DNA from: Lepraria neglecta
Taxonomy: Eukaryota; Ascomycota; Lecanoromycetes; Lecanorales; Stereocaulaceae
Direction of reading: 5' to 3'
Assembly: GCA_033220425.1 (NCBI GenBank)
Contig: CM065649.1
Location: forward strand, 3,100,001-3,164,000
Length of the DNA stretch: 64,000 bases
The notes below the pieces were generated by a model. The model saw only the letters and a list, made by a program, of their open reading frames with translations. It was not told the DNA's origin and searched no databases. Of this stretch, positions 44,310 through 54,560 are shown in pieces (the stretch's first letter is position 1; every line of letters starts with the position of its first letter). The position numbers and the translations under genes are program-made.

Positions 44310-46397
44310 TCATTGGACATGAACAGGAATAGGCCTCACTATGTCTGAGTCGTCGTCAGACACATCTGTGGCGTACTCCCAATGGCTTTCCCTTCTCCCT
44401 GGCTCAGCTCCTATCGTAGCTCTAATTCTCTCTCGCATGACTGTGGTATGTTTAAGTAGGAGATGTGACCTGGATAACGGTTGAACAACCTTTAATCGGC
44501 ATGTGGAAGTGATCCAGAATGGCGTTCCTTCGGATATGTTCCCCACGTCCCAAACCTTGGGCCATCTCCGGTCAGCCAAACGCCAGGGTCGAGAATCTTC
44601 AAGCTGGTCTGCAAAAGTCTTGGTCAGGCGTTCGTCTTGAATCCTTCTGTTCACTGTAATTGCTGTTTCTAGTATCGATGGTCGGTCCGAGTGAGCACAG
44701 GATCGGCCGTGTCTGTGTATTCGACTCGGCCGAAGGCAATCCTCTACGAGCACGGCCATGGTCATGCTATCTTCGGAATCTTTCACCATTTTTACCCAAC
44801 TGTCCCTGGCTGGATCGAGTTCCAGGCGCATCAACTTGTTCTCATGATTCGGGATCCACAGCACATTGAACTTGTCACAATCTTCGTTGTAACCTGTTTT
44901 TGCCAGTGCTCGTATGCATGTCAGTAAAGCGTTTCCCAAGTCCTCATGCCACTCTGGTCGTGTCTCCCACAGTTGGCTGAGCGCAAATGGATCACCACTT
45001 TCCAACGCTGCCACAAAGGCATTTTTACGCTCGCTGCGTGTCACACTATGCACTATAGACATGTCACTCCAACGGACTCGATCAATCAACCGAAGAAGAC
45101 TATCGGTTGCAAGGAGCTCGACCAGGCGGACCCGCCGGGCATTCATTGTGCAAGATGAGATGACAATGCCGCGAAAGTCTTCTAGATCTCGGGGATCCCA
45201 ACTCTGCGGGCTGTTCTCCCACTCCTCCAAGAAGCCTTCTTTCATTGACTGGCCCTTATCAATTTTCCATATTGCCGTTCCAGTTAGTTGGACGCCATGT
45301 GAGCCTACAGACACACCTGCTTGTCTGGAATCAATGTTGCGAAACAGACCACGGGACCGAAGCGGATGCAATCTATGTGATCCTTTCATTCTCTCCTTGA
45401 ATTCCCTAATCGAGCAGTTACATGAGGACCATTTGAGTCTCGGATTGTGCAGTACTCCAATAAGAAAACGTTCAGACCCTGTAAAAGGCTTTTCTTGTCC
45501 TGCAATGACCTGCACTTCGTCCATAGTAGTTCCGTTGGACTCATGACTAGATTCACTCCAACTTTCAGCATTTTCATCGTATTCCTGCCGAGTCCAGTGG
45601 CAAAGTCTTTCATTGTCGTACAAAGGCGGGTGTAGATCAAACGTATGTTTCCAAGGGACGATTGATCCGCCCCCAACATTGTACTGTCTGAAAGTCAATC
45701 CTTCCTTCCCCAGTGGGACTTTCCATACTGGCGACCATATCAACGCGAAATTCTCAATAGATGCCGAAAGGTAAAAGCGCTCGTCCGCCTTCTGGTCTAG
45801 TCTTTGCAATACCCAAATTGGACGGAATCCTGTCAGACCGCTGAGGCATGCTAATTGGTGTGGTTCGAAATGTACGACACGATGATCTGAAGAGTCTGCG
45901 CTGTTCAGCGGAAGAGAGATTTGAGGTACCCTGGAGTGCAACAATACGCTTTCATCGTGAGAAACATGAGCCGACATATGTGCTATCAAGGCAATGTCGA
46001 TAGTTTGCAATACAAGCTCCACTAACTCGACTAGCAATAAGATCTGCTCTGGCCGCTTTGACGGAAGTTGGGTCCGAGAGTCATATAGAGGCATCAGTGT
46101 TTTTGGAACTAGTGACAAGCCTGAATCAGATGAACCCTCCCAGCACCGTATCTTCCACGTCAAGAATTCTGCAAATTCGCTAAAATCCCAGGGTTGGCAC
46201 TCATTAGGCTTCATTGGGAGACCGTTACGTCGATTGCCTCTGATTAGGTCCTCAAGCGCTCCATATAAATGGGTTATCTCAACGGTGTGAATAGTGGACA
46301 AACTTACGACCGCTCTTTGGGTGTCCCGTGTCATAATAGTAACATACTCGTGAATGAGACCTTGTTTTAGCTTCCAGAAAGTGTCGCGCAAATCCAT
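44310..46397 (-). CDS. Large conserved-looking protein of unknown function next to the NLR
   Basis: A single open frame of 695 aa from MDLRDTFWKLKQGLIHEYV to a tail DVSDDDSDIVRPIPVHVQ. The same frame stays open upstream to about 46627 (RYRKIRHARAQVEEVSIVSL) without a Met, so a first exon may lie closer to the NLR gene. Visible features are Trp-rich segments (KIRCWEGSSDSGLSLV, GFRPIWVLQRLDQKADERFY), a central acidic/Ser stretch (ENAESWSESSHESNG), and FRGIVISSCTMNARRVRLVE. No domain I can name. It follows the NLR gene on the same strand within 300 bp and has no stop over 2 kb, so it is probably expressed; a partner or downstream effector of the receptor is possible but unproven. Confidence 0.7.
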   Translation of the reverse strand: MDLRDTFWKLKQGLIHEYVTIMTRDTQRAVVSLSTIHTVEITHLYGALEDLIRGNRRNGLPMKPNECQPWDFSEFAEFLTWKIRCWEGSSDSGLSLVPKTLMPLYDSRTQLPSKRPEQILLLVELVELVLQTIDIALIAHMSAHVSHDESVLLHSRVPQISLPLNSADSSDHRVVHFEPHQLACLSGLTGFRPIWVLQRLDQKADERFYLSASIENFALIWSPVWKVPLGKEGLTFRQYNVGGGSIVPWKHTFDLHPPLYDNERLCHWTRQEYDENAESWSESSHESNGTTMDEVQVIAGQEKPFTGSERFLIGVLHNPRLKWSSCNCSIREFKERMKGSHRLHPLRSRGLFRNIDSRQAGVSVGSHGVQLTGTAIWKIDKGQSMKEGFLEEWENSPQSWDPRDLEDFRGIVISSCTMNARRVRLVELLATDSLLRLIDRVRWSDMSIVHSVTRSERKNAFVAALESGDPFALSQLWETRPEWHEDLGNALLTCIRALAKTGYNEDCDKFNVLWIPNHENKLMRLELDPARDSWVKMVKDSEDSMTMAVLVEDCLRPSRIHRHGRSCAHSDRPSILETAITVNRRIQDERLTKTFADQLEDSRPWRLADRRWPKVWDVGNISEGTPFWITSTCRLKVVQPLSRSHLLLKHTTVMRERIRATIGAEPGRRESHWEYATDVSDDDSDIVRPIPVHVQ

Positions 46398-46682
46398 GGA
46401 ATATCGGAAAGATGCTTGAAAGCGTTCCTTCGAGTCGCCTATTACATGTTTCTCTGCAGTAGTGCTTGGCCATAATGCCTTTCTTAATAATGGGTTGCTC
46501 TGTCGCTTCTCCGACGAGGTCCGATGGAATAATGAAACGATAGAAACCTCTTCAACTTGAGCCCGAGCATGTCTGATCTTACGATATTTGTCACGCCGAG
46601 TTTTAAAGGACTGGCCCTTGTGCTGCTTGACTTAACGTGGATGACGAGGATGGCCCGGAGACTCAATGTTCCCATGAACGTT

Positions 46683-49600
46683 TTATCTCTGAGCGAATTG
46701 AGATCTCGGCTTTTCTTGAACGTTGACATATTCAAGCAGCTCGATGGCCTCGCCAACTTGCCCATTTGCTCGGTAAGCAATAGCGAGCGCATGCTGCGAA
46801 GCAAGCCGAGAGGGATGATCTTCGGCCAGCTTTTCTTCAACCTTGACGACATGCTCGAGCAGCTCGACGGCTTCGCCAACTTGCCCATTTGCTTGGTAAG
46901 CACGGGCGAGCTCATGCTGCGAAGCAAGCCGGTCAGGATGATCTTCGGCCAGCTTTTCTTTAACCTTGACGACATGCTCGAGCAGCTCGACAGCCTCGTC
47001 AACTTGCCCATTTGCTTGGTAAGCACGGGCGAGCGCATGCTGCGAAGCAAGCCGAGAGGGATGATCTTCGGCCAGCTTTTCTTGAACCTTGACGACATGC
47101 TCGAGCAGCTCGACGGCCTCGTCAACTTGCCCATTTGCTTGGTAAGCACGGGCGAGCTCATGCTGCGAAGCAAGCCGAGAGGGATGATCTTCGGCCAGCT
47201 TTTCTTGAACCTTGACGACATGCTCGAGCAGCTCGACGGCTTCGCCAACTTGCCCATTTGCTTGGTAAGCACCGGCGAGCTCATGCTGCGAAGCAAGCCG
47301 GTCAGGATGATCTTCGGCCAGCTTTTCTTTAACCTTGACGACATGCTCGAGCAGCTCGACGGCCTCGTCAACTTGCCCATTTGCTTGGTAAGCACGGGCG
47401 AGCTCATGCTGCGAAGCAAGCCGGTCAGGATGATCTTCGGCCAGCTTTTCTTTAACCTTGACGACATGCTCGAGCAGCTCGACGGCCTCGTCAACTTGCC
47501 CATTTGCTTGGTAAGCACGGGCGAGCGCATGCTGCGAAGCAAGCCGAGAGGGATGATCTTCGGCCAGCTTTTCTTCAACCTTGACGACATGCTCGAGCAG
47601 CTCGACGGCCTCGTCAACTTGCCCATTTGCTTGGTAAGCACCGGCGAGCTCATGCTGCGAAGCAAGCCGGTCAGGATGATCTTCGGCTAGCTTTTCTTCA
47701 ACCTTGACGACATGCTCGAGCAGCTCGACGGCCTCGTCAACTTGCCCATTTGCTTGGTAAGCACGGGCGAGCTCATGCTGCGAAGCAAGCCGGTCAGGAT
47801 GATCTTCGGCCAGCTTTTCTTTAACCTTGACGACATGCTCGAGCAGCTCGACGGCCTCGTCAACTTGCCCATTTGCTTGGTAAGCACGGGCGAGCTCATG
47901 CTGCGAAGCAAGCCGAGAGGGATGATCTTCGGCCAGCTTTTCTTCAACCTTGACGACATGCTCGAGCAGCTCGACGGCCTCGTCAACTTGCCCATTTGCT
48001 TGGTAAGCACGGGCGAGCTCATGCTGCGAAGCAAGCCGGTCAGGATGATCTTCGGCCAGCTTTTCTTGAACCTTGACGACATGCTCGAGCAGCTCGACAG
48101 CCTCGTCAACTTGCCCATTTGCTTGGTAAGCACGGGCGAGCTCATGCTGCGAAGCAAGCCGAGAGGGATGATCTTCGGCCAGCTTTTCTTTAACCTTGAC
48201 GACATGCTCGAGCAGCTCGACGGCCTCGTCAACTTGCCCATTTGCTTGGTAAGCACGGGCGAGCTCATGCTGCGAAGCAAGCCGGTCAGGATGATCTTCG
48301 GCCAGCTTTTCTTGAACCTTGACGACATGCTCGAGCAGCTCGACAGCCTCGTCAACTTGCCCATTTGCTTGGTAAGCACCGGCGAGCTCATGCTGCGAAG
48401 CAAGCCGAGAGGAGTCGTCTTCGGCCGACGCTCGAGATCGACACTCGACAATTTCTCTGAAGGCGCCAACCGCCTCTCCATATCTCCCCTGTTGTAAAGA
48501 TACTCGCCCAGTAAAGACCTTGATTTGTAGTGCTGTTTCCTGATCGGCTCCATATCTGTTTTGCAGCCTCAAGCGGATACGTTGGACAAGAAAATCAAGC
48601 GAGCTCTGATCGTTTATAGTATAGAGAACGTATGCAAGTTGGAAAAGTATTTGAGCCGCTTCGATGTCCGACATGGTCTGTGTGTATTCTTCGATTTCAT
48701 GGTTTATACAGGCTCGTACGTGAGGTTGGAGAAGGACGAAAAAAGGACGAAAATTGTACCAACCCTCACACGATAGCGCGGCGATCGTTGCGGCAGACTG
48801 CCAAGCTCTGCATCGACTTTGAAAGTCTTGCCGCTCTTTAGCCCATGCGTGCACCAGAGAATGCGCGGAAATGGCGATAGAATCGTCATCCTCATGCATG
48901 GTGATGATCGACAAAGATTCCAAGATTGTACAAGCTTTGCGCCATCGTATATGGTCTTGAAGGCTGGACCACTGCTGGGCATATTCCGGCAGCCTTGCGA
49001 CGTGGCCCACCGATAAAGATAAGACTTCTTCGTCATTACCTGTCCCCGTATCCCCGAGCTTAGACGCATATTCAGAAGCCCTCTGAAACATTGTCTCCGA
49101 GATTCCACTATTATGCATGAACGCAAGAGTATGAAGAAAGTTCAAAGCATCCAAACCCTCTGGCAGTTTAGTGTTCCGGAGATATCCTGCGGAAACCTCG
49201 AATGTCGTATATACATTGCGATATACCGACAGGTTTTGCTTTGAGTGAAATTTCAGAAGCTGCCCCTTTTGCTGCTGGAAGATGGTCGGATACTGCTCGA
49301 GAGTACACAACTTTTGCCTGATGAACGAGCCTGCTTGGATGATTGCAAGCGTATGTGACCCAAGAATCCTGACAACGGCCATAGCAGCTTTCTCCTTCTC
49401 TTTCCACCGACTCTCTTCTATATTAGTAGCCCGGTATAGGAGTTCCCGGGCAAGCTCAGGCTCGAGATCGCCCAACGTTTCACGTCCCACGGTGTTGTAT
49501 GTACCGCATTCTGGATTGCGTGTAGTGAGCAAAATGTCGCCTCCTCTACTGGGCGGCATGTAGTCAGCGTAATCAATCTCTGGGTTATCGGCATTGTCGA

Positions 49601-51675
49601 GGATCAGAAGCCACCGCTGGCTATTGCAGGCTAGCCATGACTTCACATTTTCAACGCTCGGTTCAGCTACACCGCAACGTCGCCCTATATCGATATATCC
49701 CTGCTCGGCCGTGGCGGTAGTCCTAACGTCAAGCCAGAAAACCCCCCAGTACCTAGCTTGTCAGCAGAATATCGGCAAGACGTTTAATTCTACGTACTTA
49801 TCTCGATAGTCTTCTACAAACTTCAGACAGACTTCGCTCTTGCCTATACCACCGACACCGATAATGACAAAAGTCCTCTGCTGTTTCGGAGGCGTCGCGG
49901 GATCAAATAAGAGCACTTGAGCAAGGCGCTCACCAATCTCTCTACGTCCAGTATAGCCAGGGCTGGCGGAACGAGGCACCATCCATCGGTTGGCCGTTTT
50001 ATGATCTGTGTACATTATATAGAGCTGTTAGGTGGTTACTGGTCTTGTAGTAAATCGAAGGGCTGCGTTTATAGCGGACAAGGGGCGTCTAATATATTAT
50101 GAGATTACTAACCGGTGGAGTCAGGCGACGCCGTTGTTTTGGGGTCTTGTAATATGGGTCTCGGTTAGATTTGAAGTACGACTAGCGGCGAGAGGACTGA
50201 CTAAAGACTACATTATTGAAATTTCCTTGGAATACCTGGCTGTTCCAAGCATGACTGTCACCAAACTGATTCGAGCCCTGCTCGGCTATCGTACCCGACG
50301 TCAGCTTTTTGCGGTCACCTATCTCGGTCCTTATACCGGTCGGCGTATTTTCTCGCTGATCCGTGACTTGGTCTACCGCTGACAAGAACAAGAAGGTTAG
50401 CTTTTGAGTACCCGGCCGACGCATTCAAGGTGAAGGAATTCAGAGCTCTAGACAACGCCCACTAAAACTGGTAGCGACGTCTTCTGTAAAATCACTGGGG
50501 GATATGAACCAAGACTCGAGCCTAACCTGATTGCCGATGATTCCCCAGTGCTCTGTGGACTGGCTTTTTCCAGCGCTGAAGTTCACCTAGAATGGCGTCG
50601 TATCCGCGATCTTCTCGATTTGGGAACTTCGTCATATCCTACGGTGGTTAGTAAATAGAACAACCGATGGCATCACCCGGATTACCATGTGATTTGCGTG
50701 AATGCCATAACAGCTATAGCCCCTAATCTCTGCAGAATGTAAAGGCACAATCTAGACGAATCAGGATCAGCGCCTAGTGTGACGGGTGAATCGTTATACC
50801 TCTCCAACCCCTAATACAGGGAGCTCTTCATAGAAGCATGTGATAGAGATCTCAGACCCTTCGTCCTTTCTAAGCCTCAGGATATTATGGAAGCTCTTTT
50901 CCACTGCCCGTAGCATTTCTGATCCTGGCTCCAGTACCCCGACAATATCTTTATTTGCTCGCTTAAGGATACCTATCATCCGCGTCCCAAAGCTTGCCCA
51001 TGATGCGAGATCAGCTCCGCAGTGCGGAACCCCGAGAAAAACTATCCCAGCCGTGTAATGCTCGATCTGGTGGAGAAACCGCTCAACGGTATTCCTCGAG
51101 TGGCTGAGCGCATGCGCAGTAACAAGTCCACCAAGACTGTGAGCAACAAAGAGGATCTTCCTAGTTTCTGTATTCGTTCTCTCTCGCTTTCGCACAAGGT
51201 CGCCAACCAGATTCTCAGCATGGTTGCTCAGTCGACTATTTGACGCTGGGTTCCAGAAGTTGACGATATCTGCATCATAGCCAAAGCTTAAAATGCGTGC
51301 GTCCGGGATGTCTTGCCTCAGAAGTTCGCTTGGCCAGTGTACCCTTGCGTCTTTGTGAAGCCAGGTGTTGTACGCATTGCCCGTCAATCCGTGCACGAAC
51401 ACGATATCGACACTCGCCTCCGTGCCACCATCGTACAGCACTTTGACGCCATAGTTCTGGCCTTCTCGGATGGGTGCTGGAGAGGCTTGTGTGTTTGTAG
51501 CAGTTGATGCCGGACCAATGATCGTCTGCGATGGTTGGACGGCTAGGTCTTGCGGTGTGGCGGCTTGTGAGGAGTGTCCGCGGGACGATTCAGGTATCGG
51601 CGGGGGAGGCGTCGGCAGTGGTGATCGCGACCTTGACTCTCTTGAGCGGAAAAGGTCGTTGAACTTGAACGGCAT
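46683..51675 (-). CDS. NLR receptor: alpha/beta hydrolase - NB-ARC - TPR
   Basis: Six exons: 51675..50800, 50751..50686, 50638..50527, 50378..~50202, 50005..49798 and 49752..46683. They total about 1502 aa, in phase. Residues 80-290 are an SesB-like serine hydrolase (DIVFVHGLTGNAYNTW; nucleophile elbow VAHSLGGL; VFLGVPHCGADLASW), followed by GIHANHM|DMTKFPNREDRGY across intron 2. A short linker, GDSHAWNSQVFQGNFNN, precedes RWMVPRSASPGYTGRREI and the NB-ARC: P-loop VIIGVGGIGKSE, Walker B RWLLILDNAD, DILLTTRN. A helical/winged-helix region then leads to 14 TPR-like repeats of 41 residues. Fungal proteins of this plan act in non-self recognition and cell death. The exon 4 end is the least certain junction. 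No stop or shift was seen. The C-terminus is short (QEKPRSQFAQR). Confidence 0.9.
46695..48410 (-). repeat. 14 near-identical 123-bp TPR repeats of the NLR
   Basis: A tandem array of 41-residue units of the pattern (D/S)RLASQH(E/A)LA(R/G)AY, QANGQV(D/G)EAVELLEHVV, KV(Q/K/E)EKLAEDHP. Only five positions vary among the 13 regular units; the last unit is more divergent (AIAYRANGQVGEAIELLEYV). Because 123 is divisible by three, long false frames also appear on the plus strand and in another minus frame. Confidence 0.95.
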
Positions 51676-52896
51676 CTCTGTCCAAGGCTTTGCGACCTTG
51701 CAGTTGGAAAAGCGTGCGATCTATATGAGAGAGGGGACTCGCAGCTTTGTACTGCGGCCTGGCGCAAGCAAGGAGAGGTAGTACTCGTCTGATTAGCTGG
51801 ACAGATCGACCAATAGCGTATCTTGAAATTACCAGTCGTAACTTAGTCTGTCCCACCCTGACTTCGCTTCGTTTATTCGGGCGCTGGTAATTGACTCTAG
51901 GTTCGAGACGTCTTGAAGAAGCTGACTCATAGCGAGAGTTCTGGCGCCGTTTAGAATTCACAGGAATCGCCGAGGTCCGCCCGGGCTTGCAACTTCCACG
52001 TTTCATGTTTAAAAACATTCCCTGAGATCCTGAGGATGAAACAACACAATTTAACGCTGGGAAGTATGGCGGCTACCTCTTTAGGCAGTCACAATCACGG
52101 AGTAACCAGAAAGTCAAAAGCAGAAGTGGACACCTGTTCCTTCAACAATTAGAGTAGGGTTGTGATGGAGTGAGCGTCATGGATGAGCATGTTGGGGGTT
52201 TTGGCGGGTAATGGAATCAGCGGTAGGATCGAGGACGTTCCCAGATCAGGGAAGGAAGACAGGGAAGGGAATGTGGATAGCGCTCAAGTGTTGGGTAATA
52301 ATAGATTATAGGACTATGTGATTCATCCCAGACACTGTCTATTTGGCCGTGAAAGCCACCACGTGCAAGAGTGGTTGTAGCCAACACTCTCTTTCCACGA
52401 CGCACGGGGTGATTCCTCCGACTCCAAAATCCTGCTGTGGAGGCTGATTCAAGCTTCGTGATCCCTGGCGCGAAGCCGTGTGCCTAATTCCCTAATTATT
52501 GGACGCCTTGAAGGAGCGGGCAATGACATCCCCACTCGGAAATCGAAGATTCCTGAGGCATGTGCGATGGCGAATAGCGTAGCGTCTTGACCGCTCCTTC
52601 CGTGGGCGGAGGGTGCGATAGCTGCTAGACTTCAATAGCTCACATTACCTCCACGAGCCAAGCCTGTGAGTGTTCTCGTCGAAAGAATCTGGTAAGATCG
52701 GAGCATTGATTGGCCGTTGGCGTGGAGTAGGTCTAAGTCGTCCTCATGGGTCCATTCCGCTCAAAGGCGATCCCAGTCCCGCTGGTGCCGATAGCAATGG
52801 AATGGTAGGAATGGTGGCGGATAGAACCGCAGTCAACGTGAAAGTCCAGCTCTCACGCAGCCCGCTCATTTTTCCAACTCACAGCGGCAAGCACAT
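51676..52896. other. Intergenic upstream of the NLR
   Basis: Should contain the NLR promoter near 51680-52000. Short frames only. No recognised gene. Confidence 0.4.
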
Positions 52897-53774
52897 TCAA
52901 GCCAGCGATGTCTCCTTCCTCTCAGCCCTGTCTCTCGCTGCATGAAATGCTTCCATATCATCCCTGGCCTGATACCACATCACCCTCAACTTTGGATCCA
53001 GCTTCAATGACTGATCCCACCACTTCTCATGCATCGAATGCACCGCAGCCTCATACTCATTCATACTCGGGCTTAATCGTATAGATGTAATTCACCTCCA
53101 CCCACGTCATCGGCCCATCCTTCCGGTTCGCATAATTGGGCATATGCTGTTCCATGCCATTGGAATCAAACCGGCCCTCCATCGAAGCAAGGTGGCGATA
53201 GTAATTGAATGCTTCGATAGAAGGCTGTGTGAGGAAGAAGCCGCCGGAGAAGAAGTCGCCGGGTGGTATGGGGTATTTGTGGACACGGCCTTCGAAGTAT
53301 GTTTGCGCGGCGAAGATATAGGAGGTGGGATAGGGCCTTCGTCGGCGACTGCGAGGGAGGGTTTCTATTTGAGGGGGGCGGCCGTGGGGTCGGTGAAAAT
53401 GCCGTCCATGCGTTTGGCGATGAGCATATCAGCGTCTAGGAAGAGTGCCTTCTCGTATTCGACCAATTTCCACATGTGGAGCTTTGAGAGCATGTCCCTC
53501 CATCTTACAAGGCCGGGTTTCATCCACTTCTCATGTATCTTCTCAACGACTTTGACCGTAGCGCCATCTTTTCTCAGTCGGTCGAGTTTGGACTTGGGAA
53601 TATCTGGCGTTGCGAGGACGACGAAGTCAATGGAGGAGTTGGTGCATGTGTTTGGAGCGTGAAGGAGTTGGTAGGCGAGGACGCGGGTCCCGACGAAGTA
53701 TTCGTCTTCATCATCTGGGACATTCTTTTTGTCGAGTTTGGGATTCGGTGCAAGGAGGGTGACGTAGGCGTAAG
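52897..53774 (-). pseudogene. GT8/GNT1-type glycosyltransferase, 5' truncated and broken
   Basis: Minus strand: YAYVTLLAPNPKLDKK, FVGTRVLAYQLLHAPN, DFVVLATPDIPKSKL, KLHMWKLVEYEKALFLDADM (the DxD metal-binding motif of GT8), then TAG at 53367-53365 and KPSLAVADEGP. A one-base shift follows near 53330, then YIFAAQTYFEGR, FFSGGFFLTQPSIEAFNYY and GPMTWVEVNYIYTIKP. Another shift near 53075 leads to SMNEYEAAVHSMHEKWW, ending at TGA 52897. The usual N-terminal signal anchor is missing: right before YAYVTLL the sequence belongs to another gene. GT8 enzymes of this type transfer glucose or GlcNAc in the Golgi. Three lesions and the lost start make it dead. Confidence 0.72.
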
Positions 53775-53775
53775 G

Positions 53776-54560
53776 TGATTACTTGGAGGATAATGACGAG
53801 GCTTGCGTACAAGTGGAGGAATTTGCTAAGCGTAAGTGTGGTCTGCACACCGAGCTTGCCGTCGGACCTCAGCTGTTGGTAACATCTCCAGTACTGTTCC
53901 CAAGTCTCTGGATCGAGGGTCTTGAGCCACTTGCTAACGATGATAAGCATCCACCGGGCTCTGAAAAAGTAGTGGACGAGTGCGGCGTGATGGCGTGCCG
54001 TGGGTGGATGCGTTTCTGCTGATACTTGGGGCCTCGGCTGTCCTTGAGGGAACCAGTAGGCCCAATGCTAAAGTGTGTCAGTGATATGTTCTGGCCAGCG
54101 GCTTTCGTGAGACTCACATAGACTCCATAAGGCCGATTCTGTGCGTCGTGGCGAGCAACCTCCTCTTTGAAGTTCCAGACATGTCGCGGATCTCCGTCCA
54201 TGGCTCTCGGCGGCACATAAATCTTCATGAGAGCTTGAAGAGCGCTGACAGTCGCCTTGAACAATAACTGGCCTAGATAGCCCCATGGAGATGTCGTGCT
54301 TTTCTTGATGAACTAGATAATGGCGATACCATCCGAGGTTCTGATGCAAGTGCTCTTCGTGAAGCCGGGTAACGATGACACGAATCGATGAGCTGCCGTG
54401 GTATATGCTGTAGTATGAGGGAGTATTGGCTTCGGTCCATCAAAAATCTCGGACGAGGCACGTCGACCGCGTATACTTCGAACTCTTATTGGAAACAGGC
54501 CAGGCCTTGACCAGTTCTAAGCATTCCATTGAAGACGGGTTCTTCGGAAAGTCAGCCATG
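53776..54560 (-). pseudogene. Remnant of a fungal hypothetical gene, 3' truncated
   Basis: Minus strand blocks. MADFPKNPSSMECLELVKAW starts at 54560 and stops at TGA near 54445. Then MKIYVPPRAMDGDPRHVW and VARHDAQNRPYGVYV up to a GTGAGT donor (about 54115). The acceptor CTTTAG (about 54068) leads to HWAYWFPQGQPRPQVSAE, RHHAALVHYFFRARWMLIIV, SKWLKTLDPETWEQYWRCYQ and TLTLSKFLHLYASLVIILQ. The last blocks form a good continuous frame that ends where the glycosyltransferase fragment begins. The upstream part between 54445 and 54270 does not join cleanly. Function unknown. Confidence 0.5.

Noticed and set aside
46683-48410. CRISPR-like regular array
   Set aside because: Units are contiguous, coding, without spacers, and the DNA is eukaryotic.
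46557-48497. Long plus-strand frames of 377 and 261 codons and another minus frame of 393/288 codons over the TPR array
   Set aside because: They exist only because the 123-bp repeat length is divisible by three. The minus frame continuous with NB-ARC gives proper TPR sequence; the others are shadows.
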